Of a DNA stretch of 64,000 nucleotides, positions 26,333 through 35,561 are shown piece by piece. Position 1 is the first letter of the stretch, and every line of letters begins with the position of its first letter. The stretch lies in the NCBI GenBank assembly GCA_900465915.1, contig UBKJ01000014.1, positions 1-64,000 on the forward strand. Reading direction: 5' to 3'. Both the position numbers and the translations under genes were made by a program. Source of the DNA: Hyphomicrobiales bacterium (GTDB taxonomy: Bacteria; Pseudomonadota; Alphaproteobacteria; Rhizobiales; Rhizobiaceae). The notes beneath the pieces were generated by a model. It searched no databases, was not told the origin of the DNA, and saw nothing but the letters and a program-made list of their open reading frames with translations.

Positions 26333-28165
26333 ATGTTTGGTTCGTCCAAGCAGGCTCCGTCGCAGCGCAAAGCTGCGGCGGTCGCCTTTCCCCTGAAAAG
26401 AAGCGTCACCGGCATCGCGCTGATCAGCGGCGTGGTGAACCTGCTCGCGCTGACCTCGCCCTTGTTCATGCTGCAGGTCTACGACCGCGTGCTGGCCAGC
26501 GGCAGCGCGCCGACGCTCGTGGGCCTCGCTGTGCTGGCGGCGTCGCTCTATGCGTTTTCCGCCGCTCTCGACATCATCCGCGGCCGGGTGCTGCTGCGGA
26601 TCGGCGAGCGTTTCGACGGCGAATTTTCAGGCCGGGCGCACGAGGCGGTCGCGCGCCTGCCGCTGGTCGCGCCCATGCAGGGCGACGGTCTCCAGCCGCT
26701 GCGCGACCTGGACAATGTTCGCGGCTTCCTCTCCGGCAACGGTCCGACGGCCTTCTTCGACCTGCCCTGGATGCCGCTCTATCTCGGCATATGCTTCCTG
26801 TTCCATTTCTGGATCGGCGTCACGGCGCTCGCCGGGGCGCTCGTCCTCGTGTCGCTGACCCTTCTCACCAATTCCCTGTCCCGCGCCGCGATCCGCGACA
26901 CGATCGTCCACAACATGACGCGCAACGGCCTGCTCGAAGCGACGCGCCGCAACGCGGAGGTCGTGCAGGCCATGGGTCTCGGGCCCAGGCTCGCGGCGCG
27001 GTGGCGCAAGGCCAATGACGACTACCTCGCCGCCAATCGCCGGACCGGCGACGTGGCCGGCGGCCTCGGCGGCGTGTCCAAGTCGTTCCGCATGATGCTG
27101 CAATCGGCGATCCTCGCGGTCGGCGCCTATCTCGTCATCACCCAGCAGGCGACCGGCGGCGTCATGATCGCGAGCTCCATCATGATGGGACGCGCGCTCG
27201 CGCCGGTCGAGCTGGCGATCGCGAACTGGAAGCCCTTCCTGATGGCGCGCCAAAGCTGGTCGCGACTGAAGGAGCTGCTTTCCCGGCTGGGCGAGGCGCC
27301 CTCGGTGATGAGCCTGCCGAGGCCGGAGAAGGAGCTGCGGGTCGAGGGCGTCGCGATCGCGCCGCCCGGCGAGCGCAGCCCGACGGCGAGCGGCCTTTCC
27401 TTCGCCATTCCCGCCGGCGCCGCGCTGGGCGTGATCGGCCCGTCCGGTTCGGGAAAATCGACGCTGGCGCGCGTCCTGGTCGGCGCATGGTCGCCGGCGG
27501 CCGGCAAGGTGCGGATCGACGGCGCCGGCTTCGACCAGTGGGACCGCGAGCGGCTCGGCCGCCATATCGGTTACCTGCCGCAGGGCGTGGAGCTTTTCGA
27601 CGGAACCATCGCCGAGAACATCGCGCGCTTCGACGAGAACCCCGATCCCGAGGCGATCGTCGCGGCGGCGAAGGCGGCGGGCGCGCATGAGTTGATCCTG
27701 CGTTTCGAACGCGGCTACGAAACCCGGATCGGCGAAGCCGGCTCGGCGCTTTCGGCCGGCCAGCGCCAGCGCATCGGATTGGCGCGCGCGCTCTATGGCG
27801 AGCCCTTCCTCGTCGTCCTCGACGAGCCCAACGCCAATCTCGACGCGGAGGGCGAGGCGGCCGTCGTCAAGGCCATCGCGTCGGTGCGCGAGCGCAAGGG
27901 CGTCGCTATCGTCGTCGCCCATCGTCCGAGCGCCATCGGCGCGGTCGATTTCGTCCTGGTGATGGAGGGCGGACGGCAGAAGGCCTTCGGCCCGCGCGAC
28001 GAGATCCTGTCGAAAGTCCTCAAGGCGGCCGGCGCCGCGCCGGCTCCCGCCGGAAGGGGTTTCCCGGCCTCGGGCTTCAACATGGCGCCGCTGCGCGTCA
28101 TCGCCAATCCGGCGAAGGCGGAGGAGCAGGCCAGCGTGATGGAGGACGCCGATGACCGAGGCTGA
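26333..28165 (+). CDS. hasD: HasD/PrtD-type type I secretion ABC transporter
   Basis: A 610-residue inner-membrane ABC exporter. The N-terminal half has membrane segments (ALISGVVNLLALTSPLFMLQVYDRV and others). The ATPase domain starts near 335, with Walker A GPSGSGKST, signature LSAGQRQRIGLARAL and Walker B LVVLDEPNANLD. It would drive export of the adjacent hemophore across both membranes with the adaptor downstream and TolC supplied from elsewhere. It overlaps the adaptor gene by 14 bases. Confidence 0.9.
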   Translation: MFGSSKQAPSQRKAAAVAFPLKRSVTGIALISGVVNLLALTSPLFMLQVYDRVLASGSAPTLVGLAVLAASLYAFSAALDIIRGRVLLRIGERFDGEFSGRAHEAVARLPLVAPMQGDGLQPLRDLDNVRGFLSGNGPTAFFDLPWMPLYLGICFLFHFWIGVTALAGALVLVSLTLLTNSLSRAAIRDTIVHNMTRNGLLEATRRNAEVVQAMGLGPRLAARWRKANDDYLAANRRTGDVAGGLGGVSKSFRMMLQSAILAVGAYLVITQQATGGVMIASSIMMGRALAPVELAIANWKPFLMARQSWSRLKELLSRLGEAPSVMSLPRPEKELRVEGVAIAPPGERSPTASGLSFAIPAGAALGVIGPSGSGKSTLARVLVGAWSPAAGKVRIDGAGFDQWDRERLGRHIGYLPQGVELFDGTIAENIARFDENPDPEAIVAAAKAAGAHELILRFERGYETRIGEAGSALSAGQRQRIGLARALYGEPFLVVLDEPNANLDAEGEAAVVKAIASVRERKGVAIVVAHRPSAIGAVDFVLVMEGGRQKAFGPRDEILSKVLKAAGAAPAPAGRGFPASGFNMAPLRVIANPAKAEEQASVMEDADDRG

Positions 28166-29465
28166 GAGGCGGCGCGCCGTCACCCTTTCCATCCGCCGCC
28201 ACCTGATGGCGGGATTGCTGGCCAGCGTCGCGCTCGTCGGCGGGGCCGGAGCCTGGGCGGCGGTCACCGAGCTGTCGGGCGCCGTCGTCGCCCCCGGCCA
28301 TTTCGTGGTCGACAGCTATGTGAAGAAGATACAGCACCCGACCGGCGGCGTGGTCGGCGAAATCCTCGTGCGCGAGGGCGACGAGGTGAAGGCCGGCGAC
28401 GTCGTCATGCGGTTGGACGCGACCCAAACCCGCGCCAATCTCGCCATCGTCGCCAAGCGGCTTGAGGAACTGGCCGCGCGGCTGGCCCGGCTGGAAGCCG
28501 AGCGCGACGACATGGAGGCCATCGTCTTCCCCGACTGGCTCATCGCGCGCCGGGACAGCCAGAACGTGGCCGCCGCCATCCATAGCGAGGAGCGCCTTTT
28601 TGAATTCCGCAAGGCCTCGCGCAAAAGCAAGAAGGCGCAGCTCGCCGAGCGGATCGTGCAGTATCGGCACGAGATCGAGGGCCTGAAGGCGCAGGAGATC
28701 GCCTATGCGAGCGGCATCGAGGTCATCCAGTCGGAAGTGTCTTCGCTGGAGGGGTTGCGCAGGCAGGGCATCGTCTCGGTGCAGCGGCTCAACAGCCTGA
28801 AGACGCAGGCCGCCACCTATGGCGGCGAGCGCGGCGAGAAGATCGCCTATCAGGCGCAGGCGGCCGGGCGGATCGCCGAGACCCGGCTGCAGATCCTCCA
28901 GGTCGACCAGGACCTCAAGACCGAGGTCGGCCAGGAACTGCGGGAGATCCAGGCGCAGGTCGGCGAATATGTCGAGCGCAAGATCGCGGCGGAAGACCAA
29001 CTGCGGCGCATCGACATCATCGCGCCGCAGGACGGCGTGGTGCATCAGCTCGCCGTGCATACGGTCGGCGGCGTGATCGCGCCCGCCGACCCCATCATGC
29101 TGATCGTGCCGGAAGGCGACGACCTGGCGCTGGAGGTGCAGATTTCGCCGAAGGACATCGACCAAATCCAGATCGGCCACCGGGCGGTGCTGAGGATGTC
29201 GGCGTTCAACCTGCGCACGACGCCGGAATTGAACGGCCATGTCGGCCGCATCGCCGCCGATCTCACCACCGACGAGCGGACCGGGCAATCCTATTACCTG
29301 GTTCGGATCGTGGTTCCCCATGAGGAGCTGGTCAAACTCAGGGACCTGAAGCTCGTGCCGGGAATGCCGGCGGAGGCGATGATCCGCACCAGCGAGCGCA
29401 CCGCGCTTTCCTTCCTGGTCAAGCCGCTGGCGGACCAGATCAACCGCGCGTTCCGGGAAGAATGA
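28152..29465 (+). CDS. hasE: HasE/PrtE-type HlyD-family membrane fusion protein
   Basis: A 437-residue periplasmic adaptor. It has an N-terminal membrane anchor (LMAGLLASVALVGGAGAWAA), the HPTGGVVGEILVREGDEVKAGD lipoyl-like motif, long coiled-coil helices at about 100-260, and a C-terminal beta domain with GMPAEAMIRTSERTALSFLVKPL, typical of type I adaptors. It links the ATPase to an outer-membrane channel. No TolC homologue is encoded in the window. Confidence 0.9.
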   Translation: MTEAERRRAVTLSIRRHLMAGLLASVALVGGAGAWAAVTELSGAVVAPGHFVVDSYVKKIQHPTGGVVGEILVREGDEVKAGDVVMRLDATQTRANLAIVAKRLEELAARLARLEAERDDMEAIVFPDWLIARRDSQNVAAAIHSEERLFEFRKASRKSKKAQLAERIVQYRHEIEGLKAQEIAYASGIEVIQSEVSSLEGLRRQGIVSVQRLNSLKTQAATYGGERGEKIAYQAQAAGRIAETRLQILQVDQDLKTEVGQELREIQAQVGEYVERKIAAEDQLRRIDIIAPQDGVVHQLAVHTVGGVIAPADPIMLIVPEGDDLALEVQISPKDIDQIQIGHRAVLRMSAFNLRTTPELNGHVGRIAADLTTDERTGQSYYLVRIVVPHEELVKLRDLKLVPGMPAEAMIRTSERTALSFLVKPLADQINRAFREE

Positions 29466-29480
29466 TTCAACTCAGGCAGG

Positions 29481-29494
29481 GCCGCATATGCGGC
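29481..29494. other. Perfect 14-base palindrome upstream of the autotransporter
   Basis: GCCGCATATGCGGC lies in the 53-base gap between the exporter and autotransporter genes. It could be an operator or an mRNA hairpin that adjusts downstream expression. There is no run of T to support a terminator. Confidence 0.35.
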
Positions 29495-29518
29495 GTTCAG
29501 ACAGGATAGAGGGTTAAA

Positions 29519-32500
29519 ATGACAGTTGGGGATATGCGGGGCGCAGCCGGGTCGCGGAGAAACAGCCGGGGAACGCGTCTGGCCGACATCAAGAGGCGCT
29601 TGCGGTGCAGCACGGTGCTGCTCGCCTCCGTCCTCATGGCGGCGGCGCCGGCCATGGCCGGAACGTGGAGCGGCGCTTCCGGCTCCGGCGATTGGTACAC
29701 GGCGGGCAACTGGTTCAATTCCGATCTGCCGGCCAGCGATCGCTCGACCTATATCGTCAATGGCGGCGACGTGGTGATCGACCACGGGACGACGACGTCG
29801 TCGACCCTCGATATCGGAACGAATCCGATGCTGACCGGCGTCACCGACTATAACGGCGCGCTGACGCTGACCGGCGGCGCATCGCTGCAAAGCGGGACCG
29901 TCACCATCGCGGGGACGGCGGGCGCGACCGGCGATCTCACCGTCACGAACGGCGCGACGCTTTCGCTGTTGAGCCCGCGGACCAACTCGATCCAGTCGAT
30001 GAGCGTCGGCTCCTATGGAACGGGCTCGCTGACCGTCTCGGGCGGCGGCAAGGTGAAGGACGGCGTCAACCTCTATGTCGGGCAATATCAGAATTCGCTG
30101 GGAACCTTGATCGTCAGCGGCGACGGCTCGTCGATCACGATGGGCACGGGCCTCATCGTCGGCAATTATGGAAACGGAACGGCGGTCATCTCGGACGGCG
30201 CCGACGTCACCGCCACGGTGCAGGTCATGATCGGCTATTACGCGGCCTCCAGCAGCCGCCCGACCAGCAACGGCGAGATCACTGTGACCGGCTCGGGCTC
30301 GACGCTGACGACCGGAATCTTGCGCGTCGGCAACAACGGCGTCGGAACCTTGACCATCGCCGACGGGGCCAATGTCTCGGTCGTCGTCAATCCGAATCTT
30401 TCGACGAGCGGCGTGACGACGATCGCCTATGGCGCGACGAGCGTCGGGACGCTGAACATCGGCGCTGAGGCCGACGAGGCTGCTGCGGCCGCGGGCGAGC
30501 TCGCTTCGGCGAACGGCGTCGTCTTCGGCAAGGGCGCCGGTACGCTCGTCTTCAACCACACCAGCACAGGCTATGATTTCGACTCCGTGCTGACCAGCGG
30601 GACCGGCAGCGCGACCATCGAACAGCTCGCCGGCGTGACGCGGATGACCGGAAACAGCGCGGCCTTCGCCGGAACGACGAATGTGAAGGGCGGCTCGCTG
30701 CTGGTCACCGGCGCGCTGGGCGGCGTCTTCAACGTGTCCGACGCGGGCTTGCTCGGCGGCACGGGAACGATCGGCTCGGCCGGATCGACGACGACGGTCT
30801 CCTCCGGCGGAACTCTGTCGCCCGGCCTGCCGGGCGCGATCGGGACGTTGAACGTCGCGGGCGACCTGGTGTTCGAAAACGGCTCGACCTATGCGGTGGA
30901 CGTCAGCGCCGGCGCGGCCGACCTGCTTTCGGTGGTGGGGACGGTGACGATCAACGGCGGCTCCGTCAGCGTCACCTCGCTGGACGCCCAGACCAGCTAC
31001 CAGACCGCCAAGACCTATACGATCATCTCCGCCGGCTCGCTGTCGGGCGCCTTCGCGCAAACGCTCAGCAATTCCGCCTTCCTCGACGTGACGACCGCGA
31101 ACGACGGCAACGACGTCAAGCTGACGGTCGCGCTCAAGGGCGAGCAGCCCACGGAAGCGCCAACCCAGGCGCCGACCGAGGCTCCGACGCAGGCCCCAAC
31201 AGAGTCTCCCACGCAAGCGCCTACAGAGGCCCCGACGGAGGCGCCGACTGAAGCCCCCACTCAGGCGCCGACAGAAGCTCCAACCGAGGCTCCCACGCAA
31301 GCGCCCACCGAGGCGCCGACGGAGGCGCCCACCCAGGCTCCAACAGAAGCGCCGACGGAGGCTCCTACCGAGGCGCCGACTGAAGCTCCGACGCAGGCCC
31401 CAACCGAGGCTCCCACGCAAGCGCCTACAGAGGCCCCGACGGAGGCGCCAACTGAAGCCCCCACCCAGGCTCCGACGGAAGCTCCGACCGAGGCGCCCAC
31501 CGAAGCTCCGACCTCCGCGCCGGACGTGTTCACCTCGGTCGCCCGGACGCCGAACCAGGTCGCGGTCGCCGGCGCGCTGAACACGCTGGAGCAGTCCGGC
31601 GGGTCGCTGGCGCTCTACAACTCTCTTCTGGTGCTGGACGCGGATCAGGCGCGGCAGGCTTTCGAGCAACTGTCGCCGGAATCCTACGCCTCGGCCCAGG
31701 GCGCGCTGGTGCGGGGAACGATGGCGGTCGACGCGGCGCTCAACAACCGCATCCGCACCGTCACGGGCGGCGTCGCCGCGCCGGTTCCCGGTTATGACAA
31801 GACCGTCGATCCGGAACGCTTCGCCTTCTGGGGTTCGGGTTTCGGCTCCTGGGGCAAGCTCGACGGCAAGGATGGCGGCGTCTCCACCGATATCGCCACC
31901 GGCGGCTTCCTGATCGGCGCCGACGGCCTTATCGGCGATATATGGCGGGGCGGCCTCTTCGCCGGCTACAGCCGCTCGTCCTTCGACACCGACAGCACCG
32001 ACGGGCATAGCGACAATTACCATCTCGGCGCCTATGGCGGCGCGCAGTTCGACGCGGTCTCGCTCCGCGCCGGCCTCAGCTATACCTGGCACCGGATCGA
32101 GAACCAGCGATACGTCTCCTTCCTCGGCGAGACGCTGAAGGGCGACTACGACGCCGGCACGCTGAACGCCTTCGGCGAACTGGGCTATCGCATCGACCTC
32201 GGCCGGTCCTCCTTCGAGCCCTTCGCCAATCTCGCCCATGCGCGCCTGAAGGCGGACGGCTTCACCGAGACCGGCGGCCTAGCGGCGCTGACGGTCGACG
32301 GCCAGACGGTGAACACCACCTTCACGACGATCGGCCTGCGCGCTTCGACCGGGTTCGATCTCGGCGGCGTCGCGGCGGCGGCGCGCGGAACGCTCGCATG
32401 GCGGCACGCCTTCGGCGACACCGACATGCTGTCGACGGCGCGTTTCGCAAGCGGCGACAGCTTCACCACCGCGGGTACGCCGATCGACAAGGACGCCGCG

Positions 32501-32626
32501 TTGGTCGAAGCCGGGCTGGACTTCGCCGTCACGCCGCAATCGACCCTCGGCGTCTCCTATACCGGCCAGTTCGGATCGGACGCCGTCGAAAACGGCTTCA
32601 ACGCCAGGTTCAGGGTGAATTTCTGA
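29519..32626 (+). CDS. Type V autotransporter with a PT[EQ]A repeat linker
   Basis: A 1035-residue protein. An extended signal region ends in VLLASVLMAAAPAMA (about residue 47). The passenger (50-540) contains T5SS/PEP-CTERM-associated style repeats such as MSVGSYGTGSLTVSGGG and LIVGNYGNGTAVISDGADV, suggesting a beta-helix. Residues 544-667 are 31 uninterrupted PT-containing tetrapeptides. The last about 260 residues are an autotransporter beta-barrel (FWGSGFGSWGKLDGKDGG, ending in FRVNF). The passenger would be displayed at the surface, with the repeat forming a stalk near the barrel. It lies in the heme operon just before a candidate glycosyltransferase. Confidence 0.88.
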   Translation: MTVGDMRGAAGSRRNSRGTRLADIKRRLRCSTVLLASVLMAAAPAMAGTWSGASGSGDWYTAGNWFNSDLPASDRSTYIVNGGDVVIDHGTTTSSTLDIGTNPMLTGVTDYNGALTLTGGASLQSGTVTIAGTAGATGDLTVTNGATLSLLSPRTNSIQSMSVGSYGTGSLTVSGGGKVKDGVNLYVGQYQNSLGTLIVSGDGSSITMGTGLIVGNYGNGTAVISDGADVTATVQVMIGYYAASSSRPTSNGEITVTGSGSTLTTGILRVGNNGVGTLTIADGANVSVVVNPNLSTSGVTTIAYGATSVGTLNIGAEADEAAAAAGELASANGVVFGKGAGTLVFNHTSTGYDFDSVLTSGTGSATIEQLAGVTRMTGNSAAFAGTTNVKGGSLLVTGALGGVFNVSDAGLLGGTGTIGSAGSTTTVSSGGTLSPGLPGAIGTLNVAGDLVFENGSTYAVDVSAGAADLLSVVGTVTINGGSVSVTSLDAQTSYQTAKTYTIISAGSLSGAFAQTLSNSAFLDVTTANDGNDVKLTVALKGEQPTEAPTQAPTEAPTQAPTESPTQAPTEAPTEAPTEAPTQAPTEAPTEAPTQAPTEAPTEAPTQAPTEAPTEAPTEAPTEAPTQAPTEAPTQAPTEAPTEAPTEAPTQAPTEAPTEAPTEAPTSAPDVFTSVARTPNQVAVAGALNTLEQSGGSLALYNSLLVLDADQARQAFEQLSPESYASAQGALVRGTMAVDAALNNRIRTVTGGVAAPVPGYDKTVDPERFAFWGSGFGSWGKLDGKDGGVSTDIATGGFLIGADGLIGDIWRGGLFAGYSRSSFDTDSTDGHSDNYHLGAYGGAQFDAVSLRAGLSYTWHRIENQRYVSFLGETLKGDYDAGTLNAFGELGYRIDLGRSSFEPFANLAHARLKADGFTETGGLAALTVDGQTVNTTFTTIGLRASTGFDLGGVAAAARGTLAWRHAFGDTDMLSTARFASGDSFTTAGTPIDKDAALVEAGLDFAVTPQSTLGVSYTGQFGSDAVENGFNARFRVNF
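31148..31519 (+). repeat. 31 tandem 12-base units encoding PT[EQS][AS]
   Basis: Counting codons 544-667 of the autotransporter gives 31 four-residue units with no interruption, mostly PTEA and PTQA, with one PTES and a final PTSA. The units use different synonymous codons, so the protein pattern is much better conserved than the DNA. Such Thr/Pro-rich runs are extended and are common acceptors for O-glycosylation. Confidence 0.95.
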
Positions 32627-32637
32627 TCGAACGAGCG

Positions 32638-32661
32638 GCCCGCGGCCTTTGCGCCGCGGGC
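32638..32661 (+). terminator. Terminator or attenuator after the autotransporter
   Basis: A nine-base stem (GCCCGCGGC / GCCGCGGGC) with a six-base loop, followed by TCTTTCC. The short T tract suggests partial termination, so downstream genes could still be read through from the heme promoter. Confidence 0.6.
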
Positions 32662-32694
32662 TCTTTCCGGAAACGCCCAACATAGGCTTTGGCC

Positions 32695-33324
32695 ATGAAG
32701 AAACGCACCATCGCAGCAATCGCCATCGCGGTCTTCGGGATCGCCAGCACGGAGAGATTTATGGCCCAGGCCCAGATGACGTCCCAGGCGCAGCCGACGC
32801 AGAACAAGACGGCGGCGAAGCAGCCGCGCGCCGCAGCCCCGGCGCAAGCACAGACGAACGCCCCGTCCAGCCTTCCGAACGGCGCCACCTCGATCAACGA
32901 GACCTATCAGGACTGGGTGGTTCTATGCGCGGCCGGCGATAAGGGCCGCAACTGCGTCATGACGCAGCAGCAGCGCCGGCAGGACACCAACCAGCTCGTG
33001 CTGGCGGTGGAGTTCAATTCCATCGCCGCCGACGAGATCAAGGGCATGATGGTGCTTCCCTTTGGGCTGCGGCTCGCCGACGGCGTGACGTTGCAGGTGG
33101 ACGACGGCGCGGCCTCCCGGCCGGTCGCCTTCTCCACCTGCCTGCCGGCCGGCTGCATCGTGCCGTTGTCCTTCGACGCCGCCATGGTCAGGACCTTGCG
33201 CGCCGGAACGACGCTGAAGCTGGTCGCCAAGGCGCATGACAGCGGCCAGGACGTCGCGCTCGGCGTGTCGCTGAAAGGCTTCGCCGCGGCGCAGGACCGT
33301 GCGGCGGCACTGGCGAAGTCCTGA
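32695..33324 (+). CDS. IalB-family periplasmic protein (first copy)
   Basis: A 209-residue protein with a signal peptide (RTIAAIAIAVFGIASTERFMAQA) and a Gln/Ala-rich linker. The invasion-associated locus B domain has YQDWVVLC, the NCVMTQQQ motif and CLPAGCIVPL, supplying four likely disulfide cysteines. IalB proteins are periplasmic or secreted in alphaproteobacteria, and their biochemical role is poorly known. The ATG at 32695 begins MKKRTIA. It lies between the autotransporter and glycosyltransferase genes. Confidence 0.8.
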   Translation: MKKRTIAAIAIAVFGIASTERFMAQAQMTSQAQPTQNKTAAKQPRAAAPAQAQTNAPSSLPNGATSINETYQDWVVLCAAGDKGRNCVMTQQQRRQDTNQLVLAVEFNSIAADEIKGMMVLPFGLRLADGVTLQVDDGAASRPVAFSTCLPAGCIVPLSFDAAMVRTLRAGTTLKLVAKAHDSGQDVALGVSLKGFAAAQDRAAALAKS

Positions 33325-33343
33325 CGCGGATCGGATCGTCGCC

Positions 33344-34315
33344 ATGCAAGCCAGCCCCGCTCCACGGATATTCGTCAGCATCGCCAGCTTCTGCGACCCG
33401 ATGCTGATGTTCACGATCGAAAGCGCGCTTCAAACCGCCCGCTATCCCGAGCGGCTGTCCTTCGGCGTCGTCGATCAGAACGCCGTGTCGATCGAGGACA
33501 AGCTTCCGGCGGGCGACTGGCGCAACGCCTATGTGAGGATCGAGCCGCATCAATCGCGCGGCGCCTGCTGGGCCCGAGCGCTGGCGATGTCGCTTTACGC
33601 CAGCGAGGATTATTTCCTCCAGGTCGACTCGCATTCCCTGTTCGAGCCGGATTGGGACATGACGCTGATCGAGACGCTGGAGGCCATCGCCACCAGGAGC
33701 GGCAATCCGAAGATCGTCCTGTCGACCCGTCCTTTCGCCTTCGAATTCGGCGCGGACGGGGCGATCGAGACCAAGCGCTTCACCGCCGAGACCATCAAGC
33801 TCGTGCCGAAGCAGACGGTGCTGAAACTCACTGAGCCGGTGATCGCCTTCGCCGCCTGGAACTCGAAAGAAACCTGCGACATTTCCGGCTTCCAGGTTTC
33901 GGCGGCCTTCCTGTTCGCCCGCGGCGGCTTCGTGGAGGAAATTCCCTACGATCCCTATTTCTACTTCCATGGCGAGGAGCAGGACATCTCGATCCGCGCC
34001 TTCACCCACGGCTTCGACATCTGGCACCCGAACAGGACACCGCTCTATCATCTCTATAAGACCCGCGCGGACGGCGAAGCGCCGCTGCACTGGGATTCCC
34101 AGTTCGAGGAGAAGCGGAGCGAAAAATGGCTGGAGATGCGAAACCGCGCCTGGCGCCGGCTGGCGGACCTGATTGAGGGCAAGCTGGCCGGCGTCTACGG
34201 CCTTGGAACGGCGCGGTCGATCGACGACTATCTGCGCTTCAGCGGGCTGACGCTCGAAGCGCGGCCACAGGATCAAACACCCGCCTCGGCCATGCAGCCG
34301 AGCGCGGCGCAATGA
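33344..34315 (+). CDS. GlcNAc-transferase family glycosyltransferase (GT60-like)
   Basis: A 323-residue protein that appears cytoplasmic. It starts with RIFVSIASFCDPMLMFTIESAL and contains HQSRGACWARALA, a QVDSHSLFEPDWD stretch where a DxD-type metal motif is expected, and a C-terminal YFHGEEQDISIRAFTHGFDIWHP block. This pattern is that of the family that includes the eukaryotic Skp1 hydroxyproline GlcNAc-transferase. It would attach a sugar to a protein hydroxyl. The neighbouring autotransporter with 31 Thr-Pro units is an obvious candidate acceptor. The heme oxygenase ATG overlaps its stop. A GTG at 33299 is an alternative start. Confidence 0.75.
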   Translation: MQASPAPRIFVSIASFCDPMLMFTIESALQTARYPERLSFGVVDQNAVSIEDKLPAGDWRNAYVRIEPHQSRGACWARALAMSLYASEDYFLQVDSHSLFEPDWDMTLIETLEAIATRSGNPKIVLSTRPFAFEFGADGAIETKRFTAETIKLVPKQTVLKLTEPVIAFAAWNSKETCDISGFQVSAAFLFARGGFVEEIPYDPYFYFHGEEQDISIRAFTHGFDIWHPNRTPLYHLYKTRADGEAPLHWDSQFEEKRSEKWLEMRNRAWRRLADLIEGKLAGVYGLGTARSIDDYLRFSGLTLEARPQDQTPASAMQPSAAQ

Positions 34316-34926
34316 AAGCAGGAACGATGACGATAACGGCGCATGAAATCGGGGTCTCGCGGGTCAAGCGGCTGCGCGAGGCGACCCATCCCGCCCACGA
34401 ACGGCTCGACACATTCATCATGGCGGCGCAGCCTTTCGCGAGCCGCGACCGCTTCGGCCTTTTCGTGAAGATGCAATATCGCTTCCACCGCGATCTCGAC
34501 GCGTTGTTTTTCGACAGCCGCCTGGACGCGTTGCTGCCCGACCTGCAAGGCCGGCGCAGGCTCGCCCTGATCGAGCAGGATCTGGCCGACCTTGGTCTGA
34601 CCCCGCCGCAAACCGCCGCAGCGCCGCGATTCCAGCCGGGCAGGCAAGGCGATCTCGCCGAAGCGCTCGGCTGGCTCTACGTGGTCGAAGGCTCCAATCT
34701 CGGCGCCGCCTTTCTGCTCAAGGATGCGGCCAGGCTCGGCCTGGATGAAAATTTCGGCGCCCGCCATCTCGCCGGCGCGCCCGAGGGCAGGGGCCTGCAT
34801 TGGCGCAGCTTCACGGCGGCGCTGGATGCCGCCCCGCTGTCGAACGAGGAAGACGAGCGCGTCGTCGCCGGCTCGATGGCCGCCTTCGCCGCCGTCGAGG
34901 CCTATGCGCGCGAAGAGATGGCCTGA
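34312..34926 (+). CDS. Heme oxygenase (HemeO/BphO type)
   Basis: A 204-residue all-helical cytoplasmic protein. It has the proximal heme ligand in ATHPAHERLD (about residue 28) and the distal-helix motif VVEGSNLGAAFLL. It would cleave imported heme to biliverdin or an isomer, CO and iron. Its start overlaps the glycosyltransferase stop (ATGA), so it is co-translated within the heme operon. An in-frame ATG 15 bases later is possible. This enzyme completes the uptake-and-degradation logic of the locus. Confidence 0.85.
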   Translation: MKAGTMTITAHEIGVSRVKRLREATHPAHERLDTFIMAAQPFASRDRFGLFVKMQYRFHRDLDALFFDSRLDALLPDLQGRRRLALIEQDLADLGLTPPQTAAAPRFQPGRQGDLAEALGWLYVVEGSNLGAAFLLKDAARLGLDENFGARHLAGAPEGRGLHWRSFTAALDAAPLSNEEDERVVAGSMAAFAAVEAYAREEMA

Positions 34927-34980
34927 AACCGTTCCGATTCACCGGAAACGCCGCCGGGCGAGCGAGAAGAGGGAATATCG

Positions 34981-35499
34981 ATGAACGAACATATCGTCAT
35001 GCCGCCATCCTTGCTGTCGGGCAGGTCGCTTGCCAAAGCGGACGCCATCGCCTTCGCGAAAACGGGCGTGCCCGAATGGACGGTCGCTTACGTCGGACCG
35101 AAGGAACTGCCGATCGCACAGTTCAAGCATGTCGAGCCGATGAAGGTTCTGTCGAACCTTCTCATCGAGCTCGGCTGGCTGAACGACAGGCGACTGGTCG
35201 GCCGGATGGTGTTGCCAAAAGGGCTGCGGCCCAAGGACGGCGCACGCGTCAAGGTCGACGACGAGCCGCTCGGCGAGCGCTTGGCTTTCGAGGCGGTTCA
35301 GAGCGGCGAAAACATGGCGCGGCTGAACTGGGAGGAACAGGCGCTCGCCATGCTGTCCAGTGGCGAAATCCTGAGCGTTCACGCGGTGACGGCTTCGAGA
35401 AAGAAGCCGGTGACCTTCAAGATTCCGTTGAAGAATTTTACTTCCACCATCGATCGCTTGAAAGAAGCGATCGAGCAGCGAAACAGTAAAAGGTCGTAA
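34981..35499 (+). CDS. IalB-like protein without signal peptide (second copy)
   Basis: A 172-residue protein. Its middle and end align by eye with the 32695 product: GRMVLPKGLRPKDGARVKVDD corresponds to KGMMVLPFGLRLADGVTLQVDD, and the IPLKNF near the end to VSLKGF. It has no hydrophobic leader and lacks the paired cysteines, so it may stay in the cytoplasm. A similar function is therefore doubtful. It is placed between the heme oxygenase and another IalB gene. Confidence 0.6.
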   Translation: MNEHIVMPPSLLSGRSLAKADAIAFAKTGVPEWTVAYVGPKELPIAQFKHVEPMKVLSNLLIELGWLNDRRLVGRMVLPKGLRPKDGARVKVDDEPLGERLAFEAVQSGENMARLNWEEQALAMLSSGEILSVHAVTASRKKPVTFKIPLKNFTSTIDRLKEAIEQRNSKRS

Positions 35500-35561
35500 A
35501 GCAAACCGGCCGTCTGGTTGTGCTGGAGCGGGAGGCTCGATTTGCCGTGTCGCCAAATTTT

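Noticed and set aside
31148-31519. Possible CRISPR-like or minisatellite array
   Set aside because: The units are 12 bases with no spacers, in frame within one protein and varied by synonymous codons. It is a protein repeat.
29294-32239. 981-codon minus-strand frame opposite the autotransporter, rich in Arg/Gly repeats
   Set aside because: It mirrors the plus-strand repeat and has no domain, start signal or plausible composition. The autotransporter has signal, repeats and barrel.
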